The position numbers and the translations under genes are program-made. From CAJCIY01 sp036379355 (lineage in GTDB: Bacteria; Actinomycetota; Actinomycetes; Mycobacteriales; CAJCIY01), in assembly GCA_036379355.1 (NCBI GenBank), contig DASVGV010000001.1:1-26980 (forward strand): a stretch of 26,980 nucleotides of DNA. The letters run 5' to 3'. Positions 7,670 to 15,555 of the stretch are shown here, one piece after another. A model generated the notes under the pieces. That model did not search any database. It was not told the DNA's origin and was given only the letters and a program-made list of their open reading frames with translations. Position 1 is the first letter of the stretch, and each line of letters begins with the position of its first letter.

Positions 7670-7681
7670 TACATTCCGGCG
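7670..7681 (+). promoter_or_regulatory. Candidate -10 for leaderless DUF2530 transcript
   Basis: TACATT (7670-7675) ends 6 nt before the GTG at 7682 and there is no good ribosome binding site in the serC-DUF2530 gap. This fits a leaderless internal transcript in addition to read-through from serC. No convincing -35 was found. Confidence 0.35.
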
Positions 7682-7960
7682 GTGGGCGATCAGGAGGGCG
7701 AGGCGGCGGGCGCGCCCGCTCCGGCGCCCACAGCGGTTGCGGTCGACGTCGACGGCATCGCGGTCGTCAGCATCGGCACGGTGCTGTGGGCGGTGGCCCT
7801 GGCACTCAGCCTCGTCTACGAGGACCACCTGCGGCGCGACGGGCACCTGTGGTGGATCGCGACGGCTGCCTGTGGCGTCGGCCTCGGCCTGCTGGGCATC
7901 GTCTACTGCGTGCGCCGCCGGCGCCGCCTCGGGGACCCGGCCGGGCGGCCGCCCGGCTGA
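7682..7960 (+). CDS. Small two-helix membrane protein, DUF2530 family
   Basis: This 92-aa protein has a short acidic and Ala/Pro-rich N-terminus of about 25 residues. A first membrane segment follows (VVSIGTVLWAVALALSLVYE), then a polar loop with a DGHLWW motif, a second membrane segment (IATAACGVGLGLLGIVYCV), and an arginine-rich tail (RRRRR) that is probably cytoplasmic. The pattern matches the actinobacterial DUF2530 family, which has no assigned function and is commonly found beside serC. The GTG at 7682 is chosen because it starts just before the conserved part and has a -10 at the right distance. An upstream ATG at 7622 would overlap serC. Confidence 0.8.
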   Translation: MGDQEGEAAGAPAPAPTAVAVDVDGIAVVSIGTVLWAVALALSLVYEDHLRRDGHLWWIATAACGVGLGLLGIVYCVRRRRRLGDPAGRPPG

Positions 7961-7971
7961 CGCCGTCAGTC
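7940..7971. terminator. Palindrome and stop-codon hairpin between convergent DUF2530 and Hsp90-like genes
   Basis: Positions 7940-7957 form an 18-bp perfect palindrome centred on GGCC (GCCGGGCGG and its complement). Immediately next to it, CTGAC (7957-7961) and GTCAG (7965-7969) form a second stem with a 3-nt loop that contains both opposing stop codons. No T-tract is visible. It is a plausible bidirectional transcription-end structure between two convergent genes. Confidence 0.45.
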
Positions 7972-10725
7972 GAGCGCGGCCTCGAGGATCGCCCGGCTGA
8001 CATCGCCACCTCCGGCGGCAGCCCGGAACACGTGACGGTCGCGCCAGCGCCCCGACGCCCACGCCAACCCGTCGGCCAGCCCGGTGTCCGTCGCGAGCAG
8101 CACACCGTCGTACCAGCGCCAGGGAAGGTCGACGCCGTCCTGGCGTATGGATCGGCACCGCTGGTACGACGTCAGCGTCGTGAGCCCGGAGAACGCCGGC
8201 GGCACCGGCGCCGTGCTGCTGGTGGCCGCCGGCGGGGCCGAGCACGTCTCGGACAGCAGGTCGACGTCGAGCAGGTCGGCGACGGACGCGGCCTCCGCGG
8301 GGGGCACGACGACGGCCGCACGGTCCCGGACCAGCGGCAACAGATCGGGCGCGTCCACGAGTACCGCGTCCCTCGCCGCGGCCACCGTGCCGAGCGCGGA
8401 CCGCACCGTGAGCGGCGGTTCCGGAGCCTCGGGCGAACCGGACCACGCTCGGGCCGCCTCGACGTACAGCGACCGGGCGCGCTCACCGGACACGTGGGCG
8501 TCGGTCGAGCCGAGCCGGTCGAGCAGGTCCCCGGTGGCGGCGGAGTCGGTGAGCACCTGCGCGGCTGTCGACCACACCCCGAGTGCGCGCAGGACATCGG
8601 CGGGCAGGTCGGGCGGCGTCTCGTACAGGCCGTCGAGGTCGCCGGGCATCGCATACTCCGACGCAGGCAGGCCCAGCGCGCCGTGGGTGCCGAGCCACCA
8701 GGCGGCGTACGACGACGGGGCGAGCAGAGCGGCCCGCAGCGCCCGGTCCCCGAGCATCCCGTCGAGCAGCACGGGGAGGTCGGCCGCCAGGTCGAGGTCA
8801 CGGACGAGGACGGCTGCGGGCTGCGGACCCACCGCCGTCAGCCAGGCCACGGCGTCGTCGACGTCCGGTGGCGAGTCGAGGTCGAGGTCGCTCTCCTCGA
8901 CGACGGCCGGAAGGTCGAGAACGCCGGCGGCACGGGCGGTCTCGTCGTCCATCCAGTCCGGCGCCACCAGGCGCGGCAGGTCGGCGCCGGCGCGGTCCAG
9001 CAGGCCGCCCGGAAGGAGCAGGTCCCCGGCCACCGCCCACCCGTCGGTGGCCGGCAACAGCAGCGTCTCCGCCACCCATCCGGGGTCGCCGGCCGACCGG
9101 CAAAGGGCACAGACCGCCCGCGCGAGGTCGTCGTCGTACCCCTCCTGGTCGGCCACCCAGGCCTGCAGGCCGGTGTCGCGCAGCAGTCCGGCGGCCGTCG
9201 CGGGCACGGCCCCGAGCCGTTCCAGGAGCGGGTCGACGGCCTCGGGGTCGACGAGGCGGAGCGGCAGCCCGCGCACCTCGGGGGGTAACGGTCCGGACGG
9301 GACGAGCGCGCCGCGAATGCCCGTCACCACCCGTCCGTCGGTGAGCGGCACGGGTAGTGCCGCCAGCGCGTCCCGGTCCGGGGCGTCGCGCAGCGCCGCG
9401 TAGACCTCCCGCCACTCCCGTGCGGACCGCTGCTGCCCCGACAGGACATCCACCACGGATGCGGTGTCCAGGACGCGTACGCCGAGGGCGGCGAGCGCCG
9501 GCGACGGCGGCCAGGCCAGCACGCCGTCCAGGGCGAGCAGCGGTGCGACCGGTTCCAGCCCCGGTTCGAGAACGACGCACTGCGCGCCGAGACGGCCTTG
9601 CAGGGCAGGGGTTCCCGGCAGCTCCGCCAGAGCCGCCGCCCGGATCGCCGCATCGACGGGACCGGCGTCGAGACCGACCGGTACGAGTGGGCGGGGGTCG
9701 TCGACGAGCGCCGCGAGCGCGGCAACCGCGGATCCGGCCGCCGCGAGGACACGCGTGGTCAGCGGGCCGGCCACCACGTGCCGCCGGGTCGGCTCCAACG
9801 GAACCGACGCCGACACCAGGACCGGAAGCGAGATGCGCTCGTCGGTCGGCGTCGGTGCGTGCAGCACCTGGCCTGCGCCGAGGGTGTCGCTCACCGGCGC
9901 GAACGCGTGCACCGACCAGGCCGTACGAGCCTCCGCGCCCAGACCGGCCAGCTCGTCCGCGGTCGCCGTGCCTGAGCGCTCCACGTGTGCCCATCGGCGG
10001 CCGTTCAGGAGCGGCCCGTCCTTCGCCCAGGAGCAGGTGATCTCGCGGCGCCGGCCGTCGACCTCGACGACCAGGGACTCCAGGCCGCGCAGGACGAGCG
10101 GCAGCGTGTCCTCGACGGCGTCCAGGAGCGTGCGCGCCAGGGCGCCGTCGGTCAACGGCAGCACGACGGCGGTGTCGTAGCCGTCGGGGACCTCCAGCGG
10201 GTCGCCCGCGAACGGCAGTCGTAGCACCGGCACGTGCCCGCCGCGGCGCGCCAGCTCGCCGGCCAAAGGTGCGCGTCCGGCCACCGCCTCGGCCGTGCGC
10301 GCGGCGGACCACCGAACGGACGGCAGCCCTCGGCTGCCGATCATCGGCGCATCGGTCACCGCGAGCACGGCGGCGAAGCCGACGCCGTACTGGCCGACGG
10401 ACTCGCCGGAGCGCTTGGCCGACGCGCGGAGGGTCGACAGGGCCTCGACGCCCGCCGTCGTCAGCGGGGCGCCGGTGTTCGCCGCCAGCAGCGTGTCTCC
10501 CGCCAGCCGCAGCAGCAGCGAACCACCCCCGGCATCGACCGCGTTCTGCGCCAGCTCCACGACCAGCCGGTCGCGGTAGCCGGTCCGCGCGTCCTCCTCG
10601 GCGTTCGCGTCCTCACGGAAGCGGGCCGGCGAGGCGGACCAGGCCTCGAGGACTCGCCCGCGCAGGTCGGCGGTGCCGTAGACGTCGCGCGCGGCGCGAG
10701 CGGCGGCGGGTGGCACGCCACCCAT
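7966..10725 (-). CDS. Sacsin/Hsp90-type (GHKL) ATPase-domain protein, function unknown
   Basis: This 919-aa protein carries an N-terminal GHKL ATP-binding domain of the sacsin/Hsp90 kind. The N-box RLVVELAQNAVDAGGG (E57, N61, D64) binds Mg-ATP, LLAANTGAPLT (79-89) takes the place of the DxGxG box, and GQYGVGFAAVLAV (111-123) is the glycine lid motif. SVPLEPTRRHVVAGP near 320 resembles the end of the second Hsp90-like subdomain. The remaining 550 or so residues are Leu/Ala/Asp-rich, apparently alpha-helical, and I recognise no known domain. There are no membrane segments. The ATG at 10723-10725 begins 3 nt after the stop of the DUF3027 gene, so the two are almost certainly one operon. By family it is probably a chaperone-like or signalling ATPase; the substrate is unknown. 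Confidence 0.85.
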   Translation of the reverse strand: MGGVPPAAARAARDVYGTADLRGRVLEAWSASPARFREDANAEEDARTGYRDRLVVELAQNAVDAGGGSLLLRLAGDTLLAANTGAPLTTAGVEALSTLRASAKRSGESVGQYGVGFAAVLAVTDAPMIGSRGLPSVRWSAARTAEAVAGRAPLAGELARRGGHVPVLRLPFAGDPLEVPDGYDTAVVLPLTDGALARTLLDAVEDTLPLVLRGLESLVVEVDGRRREITCSWAKDGPLLNGRRWAHVERSGTATADELAGLGAEARTAWSVHAFAPVSDTLGAGQVLHAPTPTDERISLPVLVSASVPLEPTRRHVVAGPLTTRVLAAAGSAVAALAALVDDPRPLVPVGLDAGPVDAAIRAAALAELPGTPALQGRLGAQCVVLEPGLEPVAPLLALDGVLAWPPSPALAALGVRVLDTASVVDVLSGQQRSAREWREVYAALRDAPDRDALAALPVPLTDGRVVTGIRGALVPSGPLPPEVRGLPLRLVDPEAVDPLLERLGAVPATAAGLLRDTGLQAWVADQEGYDDDLARAVCALCRSAGDPGWVAETLLLPATDGWAVAGDLLLPGGLLDRAGADLPRLVAPDWMDDETARAAGVLDLPAVVEESDLDLDSPPDVDDAVAWLTAVGPQPAAVLVRDLDLAADLPVLLDGMLGDRALRAALLAPSSYAAWWLGTHGALGLPASEYAMPGDLDGLYETPPDLPADVLRALGVWSTAAQVLTDSAATGDLLDRLGSTDAHVSGERARSLYVEAARAWSGSPEAPEPPLTVRSALGTVAAARDAVLVDAPDLLPLVRDRAAVVVPPAEAASVADLLDVDLLSETCSAPPAATSSTAPVPPAFSGLTTLTSYQRCRSIRQDGVDLPWRWYDGVLLATDTGLADGLAWASGRWRDRHVFRAAAGGGDVSRAILEAALD

Positions 10726-10728
10726 GGG

Positions 10729-11583
10729 TCAGCTGTGCCCGGTGGACTCGTCCTCGTCGACGTCGTCGACCGAGCCCGGGCTGTGCCCGGCCCGCCCGAC
10801 GTCGACCACCGCGCCGTCGTCCTGCACGAGGCCTGCCGGCTGGGACGAGGGCAGCACCATGGCCTCGGAATGCGCGCCGCAGCCGTAGCCGACGGCGACG
10901 ACGTGGCCGTCGGCGGGAGCGAGCTCGTTCGTGCAAGCGCCGAACAGCCGGCCGAGCGACCCGACGAGCCCCACATAGAAGCCGCAGCTGCCACACGCCA
11001 GGGGCGCGGCCTGGGCGACGTCCGCCTCGGGGCCGTGGTCGCCCTCGTACCACCGCTCGGCGGCCTCGTCCCGCCCCAGCGCGGACAGCACCCGGGGCCG
11101 GCCGAGGCCCAGCTCGAACCACAAGGAGTCGTCGACCCAGCCGTCGGTGTCCTCGAGGCGGAGGGCCAGCCGCGGGTCGTCGGCCGCCGTCGGCAGGATG
11201 TCGCCGGCACCGACGTCGCCCGGCCGGAGCCGCTCGGCCCACGGCACCCACTCGGGCGCCAGGATCGCCTCCGCGCCCGGCAGCAGCACGGCGTCGTCGA
11301 CGGTCACGACCTTCGAACGCGGGACGCGGACGACCTCGACGGCCCAGTACCAGCCGACGTACGCGGGGTCGAGACACGCGAACGCGTGGACCGCGGCCTT
11401 CCCCCCGCCCGCGGCCGCCACCGGCCAGGCCCCCAGGTGTTCGCCCACCCGCTGGTAGGGACCGGCCTCCTCCTCGGCGGCGACCCGGGCCAGCTCGAGC
11501 GCACCGGCGAGATGCGCGTCGACGCTGCCGGCCACCGCCTCGGGCAGCTGCACCGTCACCGACGAGGAGGCAGAGACCGTCAC
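10729..11583 (-). CDS. DUF3027 family protein with zinc-knuckle motif
   Basis: This 284-aa soluble protein is conserved in actinobacteria (Rv0877 type, from memory). The N-terminal half contains GPYQRVGEHLG near 41-51, GWYWAVEVVRVPRSKVVTVDDAVLLPG split around 78-103, and WVPWAERLRPGDVGAGDILP at 112-131. A zinc-binding-like set follows: C197-GS-C200, C217, and C235-GA-H238. The C-terminal tail is acidic. It has no catalytic motif that I recognise. It is divergent from an MFS gene, across 31 bp that hold a palindrome, and is followed at 3 nt by the Hsp90/sacsin-type ATPase gene. The start GTG at 11581-11583 has CACACT 6 nt upstream as a possible -10, consistent with a leaderless mRNA. Confidence 0.85.
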   Translation of the reverse strand: MTVSASSSVTVQLPEAVAGSVDAHLAGALELARVAAEEEAGPYQRVGEHLGAWPVAAAGGGKAAVHAFACLDPAYVGWYWAVEVVRVPRSKVVTVDDAVLLPGAEAILAPEWVPWAERLRPGDVGAGDILPTAADDPRLALRLEDTDGWVDDSLWFELGLGRPRVLSALGRDEAAERWYEGDHGPEADVAQAAPLACGSCGFYVGLVGSLGRLFGACTNELAPADGHVVAVGYGCGAHSEAMVLPSSQPAGLVQDDGAVVDVGRAGHSPGSVDDVDEDESTGHS

Positions 11584-11614
11584 CGGGCCAGTGTGTCAGG
11601 TAGACACTGACCGG
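11584..11614. promoter_or_regulatory. Divergent promoter with palindromic operator GTGTC-N5-GACAC
   Basis: GTGTC (11593-11597) and GACAC (11603-11607) form a perfect inverted repeat with a 5-nt spacer, of a shape commonly bound by TetR-like dimers. On the plus strand GACACT (11603-11608) ends 6 nt before the MFS GTG at 11615. On the minus strand CACACT ends 6 nt before the DUF3027 GTG at 11583. Both possible -10 elements therefore overlap the palindrome, so one protein could repress both directions. Confidence 0.45.
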
Positions 11615-12880
11615 GTGTCGTTCGCCGGAGATGTCGTCCGTCTCGCGCGGGACCGGCTGACCGGGGACGGGGCGACCGAGTCGGGCCTGGAGGCCACGAC
11701 CGAGCTGAACCTGACCAGCGCCGCCTGCGACGCGATGGTGACCGTCGCGCTCGCGAGCACGCTGTTCTTCGCCGTGCCGACCGGGCAGGCGCGCGGGCGC
11801 GTCGCCCTCTACCTGCTCACCACGATGGTGCCGTTCGTGCTCCTCGCGCCGATCGTGGGGCCGCTGCTCGACCGCTTCGGCCGGTTCCGCCGCCTCACGC
11901 TGGCGGTGACGCTCGTGGTCCGCGGAGTCATTGCGTGGACGATGGCCAAGCACACCGGCGGGATCGCGCTCTACCCGCTCGCCTTCGGCATCCTGATCTC
12001 CTCGAAGGCGTACGGGGTGGCGAAGTCGGCGGTGGTCCCCCGGGTCGTGCCGCCCGAGGGCTCCCTCGTCGCGGTGAACTCGCGCCTCCAGCTCGCGTCG
12101 ACGATCGGCTCGGTCGTCGCCGCCCCCATCGCGCTCGGCATCACCCACATCCCGCTGTTCGGGTACACCGGGCTGCTCAAGATCGCCGCCGTGGCGTACG
12201 TCGCGACCGCGCTGGTGGTGCTGCGCATGCCGCGGCACGTGGACCAGCCGCGGCGACCCGGCGAGCGGACCGCGTTCGTCCCGCTCGGCGTGGGTAGCCG
12301 GAAGGTCTTCGGCAACCTGCCGGTCGCACTGCGGCGGGTGCTGCCGGTGCGGGCGCTCGTGGGGTTCTTGACGTTCTTCCTCGCCTTCTACTTCAACAGC
12401 CGGCACTCGAACACGTCGCTGGCGGCGCTGGCCGCGCTGGTCGCGCTCGGCAACCTGCTGGGCCTCGCCCTGGGCCGGGCCAGCAGACGGCGGCGGCCGG
12501 AGGGCATCATCTCGATCGCCCAGCTGGTCGCGGCGGCGGCCGCCATCGCCGCGACGGCGCTGTTCTCGGTGCCGGCCGCCCTCGCCCTCGCCGGCTTCGC
12601 CCAGCTTGCGTCGGTGACGGCCAAGCTCTGCCTGGACGCGATCATCCAGCGCGACGTACCCGAGGAGCGGCGGGCCTCGACGTTCGGCGCCTCGGAGACC
12701 GCGTACCAGCTGGTATGGGTGCTCGGGGGGGCCATCGGCCTGATCCCGTTCACCGGCCGGCTGGGGTTCGCGGCGGCGGCGATCGCGATGGTGGTGCTGG
12801 TGCTGCTGTCGCTGCGGCGTACCCAGACACCCGTCGCGGCCGACCTGCCGGACTCCGGCCTCGCATCGGGAAGCGGCTGA
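11615..12880 (+). CDS. MFS transporter of the Rv0876c type
   Basis: This 421-aa membrane protein has about 12 hydrophobic segments. Recognisable parts are an N-terminal cytoplasmic helix (SFAGDVVRLARDRLTG), TELNLTSAACDAMVTVALASTLFF as helix 1, VPFVLLAPIVGPLLDRFGRFRRL (helix 2 and a motif A-like DRFGRFRR loop), SSKAYGVAKSAVVPRVVPPE after helix 4, and ETAYQLVWVLGGAIGLIPF in the C-terminal half. The combination fits the actinobacterial MFS family that is regularly divergent from DUF3027. The substrate is unknown. The GTG at 11615 has a -10-like GACACT 6 nt upstream. The GTG at 11591 lies inside the palindrome and is less likely. It is convergent with the metallo-hydrolase gene. Confidence 0.85.
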   Translation: MSFAGDVVRLARDRLTGDGATESGLEATTELNLTSAACDAMVTVALASTLFFAVPTGQARGRVALYLLTTMVPFVLLAPIVGPLLDRFGRFRRLTLAVTLVVRGVIAWTMAKHTGGIALYPLAFGILISSKAYGVAKSAVVPRVVPPEGSLVAVNSRLQLASTIGSVVAAPIALGITHIPLFGYTGLLKIAAVAYVATALVVLRMPRHVDQPRRPGERTAFVPLGVGSRKVFGNLPVALRRVLPVRALVGFLTFFLAFYFNSRHSNTSLAALAALVALGNLLGLALGRASRRRRPEGIISIAQLVAAAAAIAATALFSVPAALALAGFAQLASVTAKLCLDAIIQRDVPEERRASTFGASETAYQLVWVLGGAIGLIPFTGRLGFAAAAIAMVVLVLLSLRRTQTPVAADLPDSGLASGSG

Positions 12881-12892
12881 CCGATCCCGTCG

Positions 12893-12912
12893 CGCTACAC
12901 CGGCGTGTAGCG
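12893..12912. terminator. Hairpin at convergent MFS and metallo-hydrolase ends
   Basis: CGCTACAC (12893-12900) and GTGTAGCG (12905-12912) form a perfect 8-bp stem with a CGGC tetraloop. It lies 12 nt after the MFS stop and overlaps the stop codon of the minus-strand hydrolase (TAG, as CTA 12895-12897). There is no T-tract, as is usual in very GC-rich actinobacteria. It probably serves as a bidirectional terminator. Confidence 0.55.
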
Positions 12913-13935
12913 GCGCACGCCGTCGACGTCCTCGCTCGCGAGCCGGCCCTGGGCCAGAAGCAGCTGCAGGTGCGCGCCGGTCTCGGCCACGGCGAGCATC
13001 GCGTTGAACCGGTCCAGGTCCGCGAACGGCGTCTCCCGGCGGGTCCACGTGAGCAGCTGCGCCGTCTCGTAGCCGGTCGTCGCGCCCCGCGCGACGGCCT
13101 TCTCGGTCTCATCCAGCCGCCGGCCGTGATGTGCGACCAGCTCGTCCACCCGGGCGTGCGCGGACGGCGCGACCGGGCCGTGCGCGCCGAGCAGCAGCGC
13201 GTCCGGGCGGGAGCGGACGAGCGCCAGTGACGCCAGGAACTGACCCAGCGGGTTCGGGGACAACACCGCCTCGAACCCGATGGACGGTGTGATCTGCGGG
13301 AGCACGTGGTCACCGGCGAACAGCAGCGCGTTCTGCAGGTCGTGGAAGACCACATGACCCTGTGTGTGGCCCGGCGTCTCGACCACCTCGAGCGTGCGCC
13401 CCACCTCGGTCTCGATGACCCCGTTCGAGAGCCACGCGTCCGGGGCCTCGAAGTCCTCCGTCGCGCGGTGCGGCGGGCCCGCCGCGAACGCCTCCCGCCA
13501 TTCCCGCAGGATGGGCTCCGCCCCCATGATCTCCAGCATGCGCATCTGGGGGCCGAGCGGCTCCCGGTCCGGGTCCAGCGAGTGCTCGACGGACGGTCGC
13601 TCGCCGGCGCCGAGCTCGACCCGGTTGCCGAACTCCCGGCGCAGCGCGATGCCCATCGTGTAGTGGTCGCGGTGCACGTGGGTGACCAGGAAGCGGCGGA
13701 TGTCCGCCGGGCCGAGGTCGAGCGTCGCCAGCTGCTTGACCAGCAGCTCGCGCGCCTCGGGAATCGACCAGCCCGAGTCGATGGCCACGACCGTGTCCCG
13801 GCCCGTCAGCACGAACACGTTCACCGCCCGGAGCCCGTCCTCCGGGAGTGGCAGCGGAATGCGGTAGACCCCCGTGGCCACCTCCTCGACCGCCGGCTCC
13901 GCCCACGCTCCCCGCCCGCTGTGTTGTTGGGTCAC
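12895..13935 (-). CDS. Metallo-beta-lactamase-fold hydrolase with C-terminal winged-helix region
   Basis: This 346-aa protein has the MBL metal site THVHRDHYTMG (H86, H88, D90, H91), ETPGHTQGH (H190), FAGDHVLP (D209) and LGAHGPV near 245. These together give a dinuclear zinc hydrolase centre. The first strand region reads GVYRIPLPLPEDGLRAVNVFVL. The last 80 or so residues (HHGRRLDETEKAVARGATTGYE ... ETGAHLQLLLAQGRL) look like the winged helix of the LACTB2-like branch, so the substrate may be a thioester or nucleic acid rather than a beta-lactam. The GTG at 13933-13935 is the only start near the fold boundary. Longer extensions run through the divergent DHA2 gene and were discarded. It is separated by about 24-42 bp from the divergent efflux gene, and a functional link is possible but unproven. 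Confidence 0.9.
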   Translation of the reverse strand: MTQQHSGRGAWAEPAVEEVATGVYRIPLPLPEDGLRAVNVFVLTGRDTVVAIDSGWSIPEARELLVKQLATLDLGPADIRRFLVTHVHRDHYTMGIALRREFGNRVELGAGERPSVEHSLDPDREPLGPQMRMLEIMGAEPILREWREAFAAGPPHRATEDFEAPDAWLSNGVIETEVGRTLEVVETPGHTQGHVVFHDLQNALLFAGDHVLPQITPSIGFEAVLSPNPLGQFLASLALVRSRPDALLLGAHGPVAPSAHARVDELVAHHGRRLDETEKAVARGATTGYETAQLLTWTRRETPFADLDRFNAMLAVAETGAHLQLLLAQGRLASEDVDGVRRYTPV

Positions 13936-13977
13936 CCCCCGCACTCTGCCGTACGGGCGATGCGGCAGGCTGGAGAG

Positions 13978-15549
13978 GTGACCGACCGACCGCCGCGCGA
14001 CCGCGCGGCGGGCTCCCAGCGCGCGACCCACGGCGACGACTACGAGCTGGATCCACGCCGCTGGAAGGCCCTGTGGGTCTGCCTGATCGCCGGGTTCATG
14101 ACGCTGCTGGACATCAGCATCGTCAACGTCGCGCTGCCGAGCATCCGGATCGGCCTGCACGCCGGCGACAACGAGCTGGCGTGGGTCGTCTCCGGGTACG
14201 CGCTGACCTTCGGGCTGCTGCTCGTACCTGCCGGTCGCGTCGGCGACGCCCGCGGGCGCCGACCGGCGTTCATGCTCGGCGTCCTGCTGTTCGTGCTCTC
14301 CTCGGTCGCCTGCGGCTTCGCGCCCAACGCGGTGTTCCTGGTCATCGCGCGCTTGGTCCAGGGCCTGGCCGGCGGCCTGCTCACCCCGCAGATCGTCGGC
14401 CTGATTCAGGTCCTGTTCAGCGGCCAGGAGCGGGCCCGTGCCTTCGGCATGTACGGCTTCACCGTCGGTGTCTCGACCGCCGTGGGACCGCTGCTCGGCG
14501 GCCTGATCATCGACGCGTTCGGCGACTCCAGTGGCTGGCGGTACATCTTCTTCATCAACCTGCCGGTCGGGGTCATCGCGATCCTGCTGGCGCAGCGGTG
14601 GATCCCGCACGTCCGTCGCAGCCGCGAGGAGCGCAAGCGCGAGGACCTCGACCCGGTGGGCGTGATCCTGGTGGGCGCGGTGGTGGGCTGCCTCATCGTC
14701 CCGTTCATCGAGCAGCAGACCTGGCACAGCCCCGTGCGACCGCTGCTGTTCCCGGTGGCCGCGGCGCTGCTGGCGGTGTTCGTCGCGTGGGAGCTGCGCT
14801 ACCAGCGCCGGGGCCACGAACCGGTGGTCGACTTCTCGCTGTTCACGCGCATGTCGTACACCGCCGGGAACGTCATCGGCCTGGTCTACTTCGCCGGCTT
14901 CACCGGCACCTTCTTCATCTACACGCAGGTGCTGCAGGAGGGGTTCGGCTACTCCGCCCTCCTCGCCGGCGTCGCGACCACGCCGTTCGCCCTGGGGTCG
15001 GCGGTCACCTCCACGCTCGGCGGCAAGGTCGTGCACCGGCTCGGCCGCCTGCTCATCGTGATCGGGCTCGTCATGGTGATCGTCGGCCTGGCGGGCACGT
15101 ACCTCGCGGCCCGGCAGGTCGACGACCGCGGCATCGGCTGGGCGACCGCCCTGCCGCTCCTGCTCGCCGGCCTCGGCAGCGGGCTGGTCATCACGCCGAA
15201 CCAGACCCTCACGCTCGCGGAGGTGCCGATCCACCGCGCCGGGATCGCGGGCGGCGTGCTGCAGACCGCGCAGCGGATCGGTTCGGCAGCCGGGATCGCC
15301 GTCACCAGCAGCGTGTTCTACGGCGCGCTGACGCACGGGCACGGCAGCCCCGGCTGGGACATCGCGTTCCGCCGCGGCTTGGTGGCGATCGAGGCGTTCG
15401 TCGTCGTCTCGACGCTGTTCGCGGTCGTCGACGCGGCCCGGCAGCAGCGACAGCGACGCGGCGAGGAAGGCGGCCGGCACGCCGACCGCGGCCGCGGCCG
15501 CGGGAGCGTCCCCGACGGGACCGCGCACGGACGGCACGCCCGCACGTAG
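13978..15549 (+). CDS. DHA2-family (EmrB/QacA type, 14-helix) drug efflux MFS transporter
   Basis: This 523-aa inner-membrane proton antiporter is of the DHA2 family. The first helix carries LLDISIVNVALPSI, the family signature. Motif A follows as GRVGDARGRRPAFMLG, motif B-like ARLVQGLAGGLLTPQIVGLIQ, and the antiporter motif C as GVSTAVGPLLGGLIIDAFG. WRYIFFINLPVGV is also typical. The C-terminal part ends in an Arg/Gly/His-rich tail of about 40 residues, probably cytoplasmic. Length and helix count fit the 14-TMS subclass. Two starts are possible: the GTG at 13978 and an ATG at 13960, six codons upstream. Neither has a well-placed ribosome binding site. Substrate unknown. It is divergent from the metallo-hydrolase gene and ends 6 nt from the convergent cold-shock gene. 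Confidence 0.93.
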   Translation: MTDRPPRDRAAGSQRATHGDDYELDPRRWKALWVCLIAGFMTLLDISIVNVALPSIRIGLHAGDNELAWVVSGYALTFGLLLVPAGRVGDARGRRPAFMLGVLLFVLSSVACGFAPNAVFLVIARLVQGLAGGLLTPQIVGLIQVLFSGQERARAFGMYGFTVGVSTAVGPLLGGLIIDAFGDSSGWRYIFFINLPVGVIAILLAQRWIPHVRRSREERKREDLDPVGVILVGAVVGCLIVPFIEQQTWHSPVRPLLFPVAAALLAVFVAWELRYQRRGHEPVVDFSLFTRMSYTAGNVIGLVYFAGFTGTFFIYTQVLQEGFGYSALLAGVATTPFALGSAVTSTLGGKVVHRLGRLLIVIGLVMVIVGLAGTYLAARQVDDRGIGWATALPLLLAGLGSGLVITPNQTLTLAEVPIHRAGIAGGVLQTAQRIGSAAGIAVTSSVFYGALTHGHGSPGWDIAFRRGLVAIEAFVVVSTLFAVVDAARQQRQRRGEEGGRHADRGRGRGSVPDGTAHGRHART

Positions 15550-15555
15550 GGACGG

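Noticed and set aside
10234..11610. 458-codon plus-strand open frame opposite the ATPase and DUF3027 genes
   Set aside because: Arg/Gly-rich shadow without domain features; both minus-strand genes have recognised motifs and coupling.
13936..15537. Upstream extension of the metallo-hydrolase frame across the DHA2 gene
   Set aside because: The extension is low-complexity Arg/Asp/Gln-rich and lies antisense to a clear 14-helix transporter; the MBL fold begins just after the GTG at 13935.
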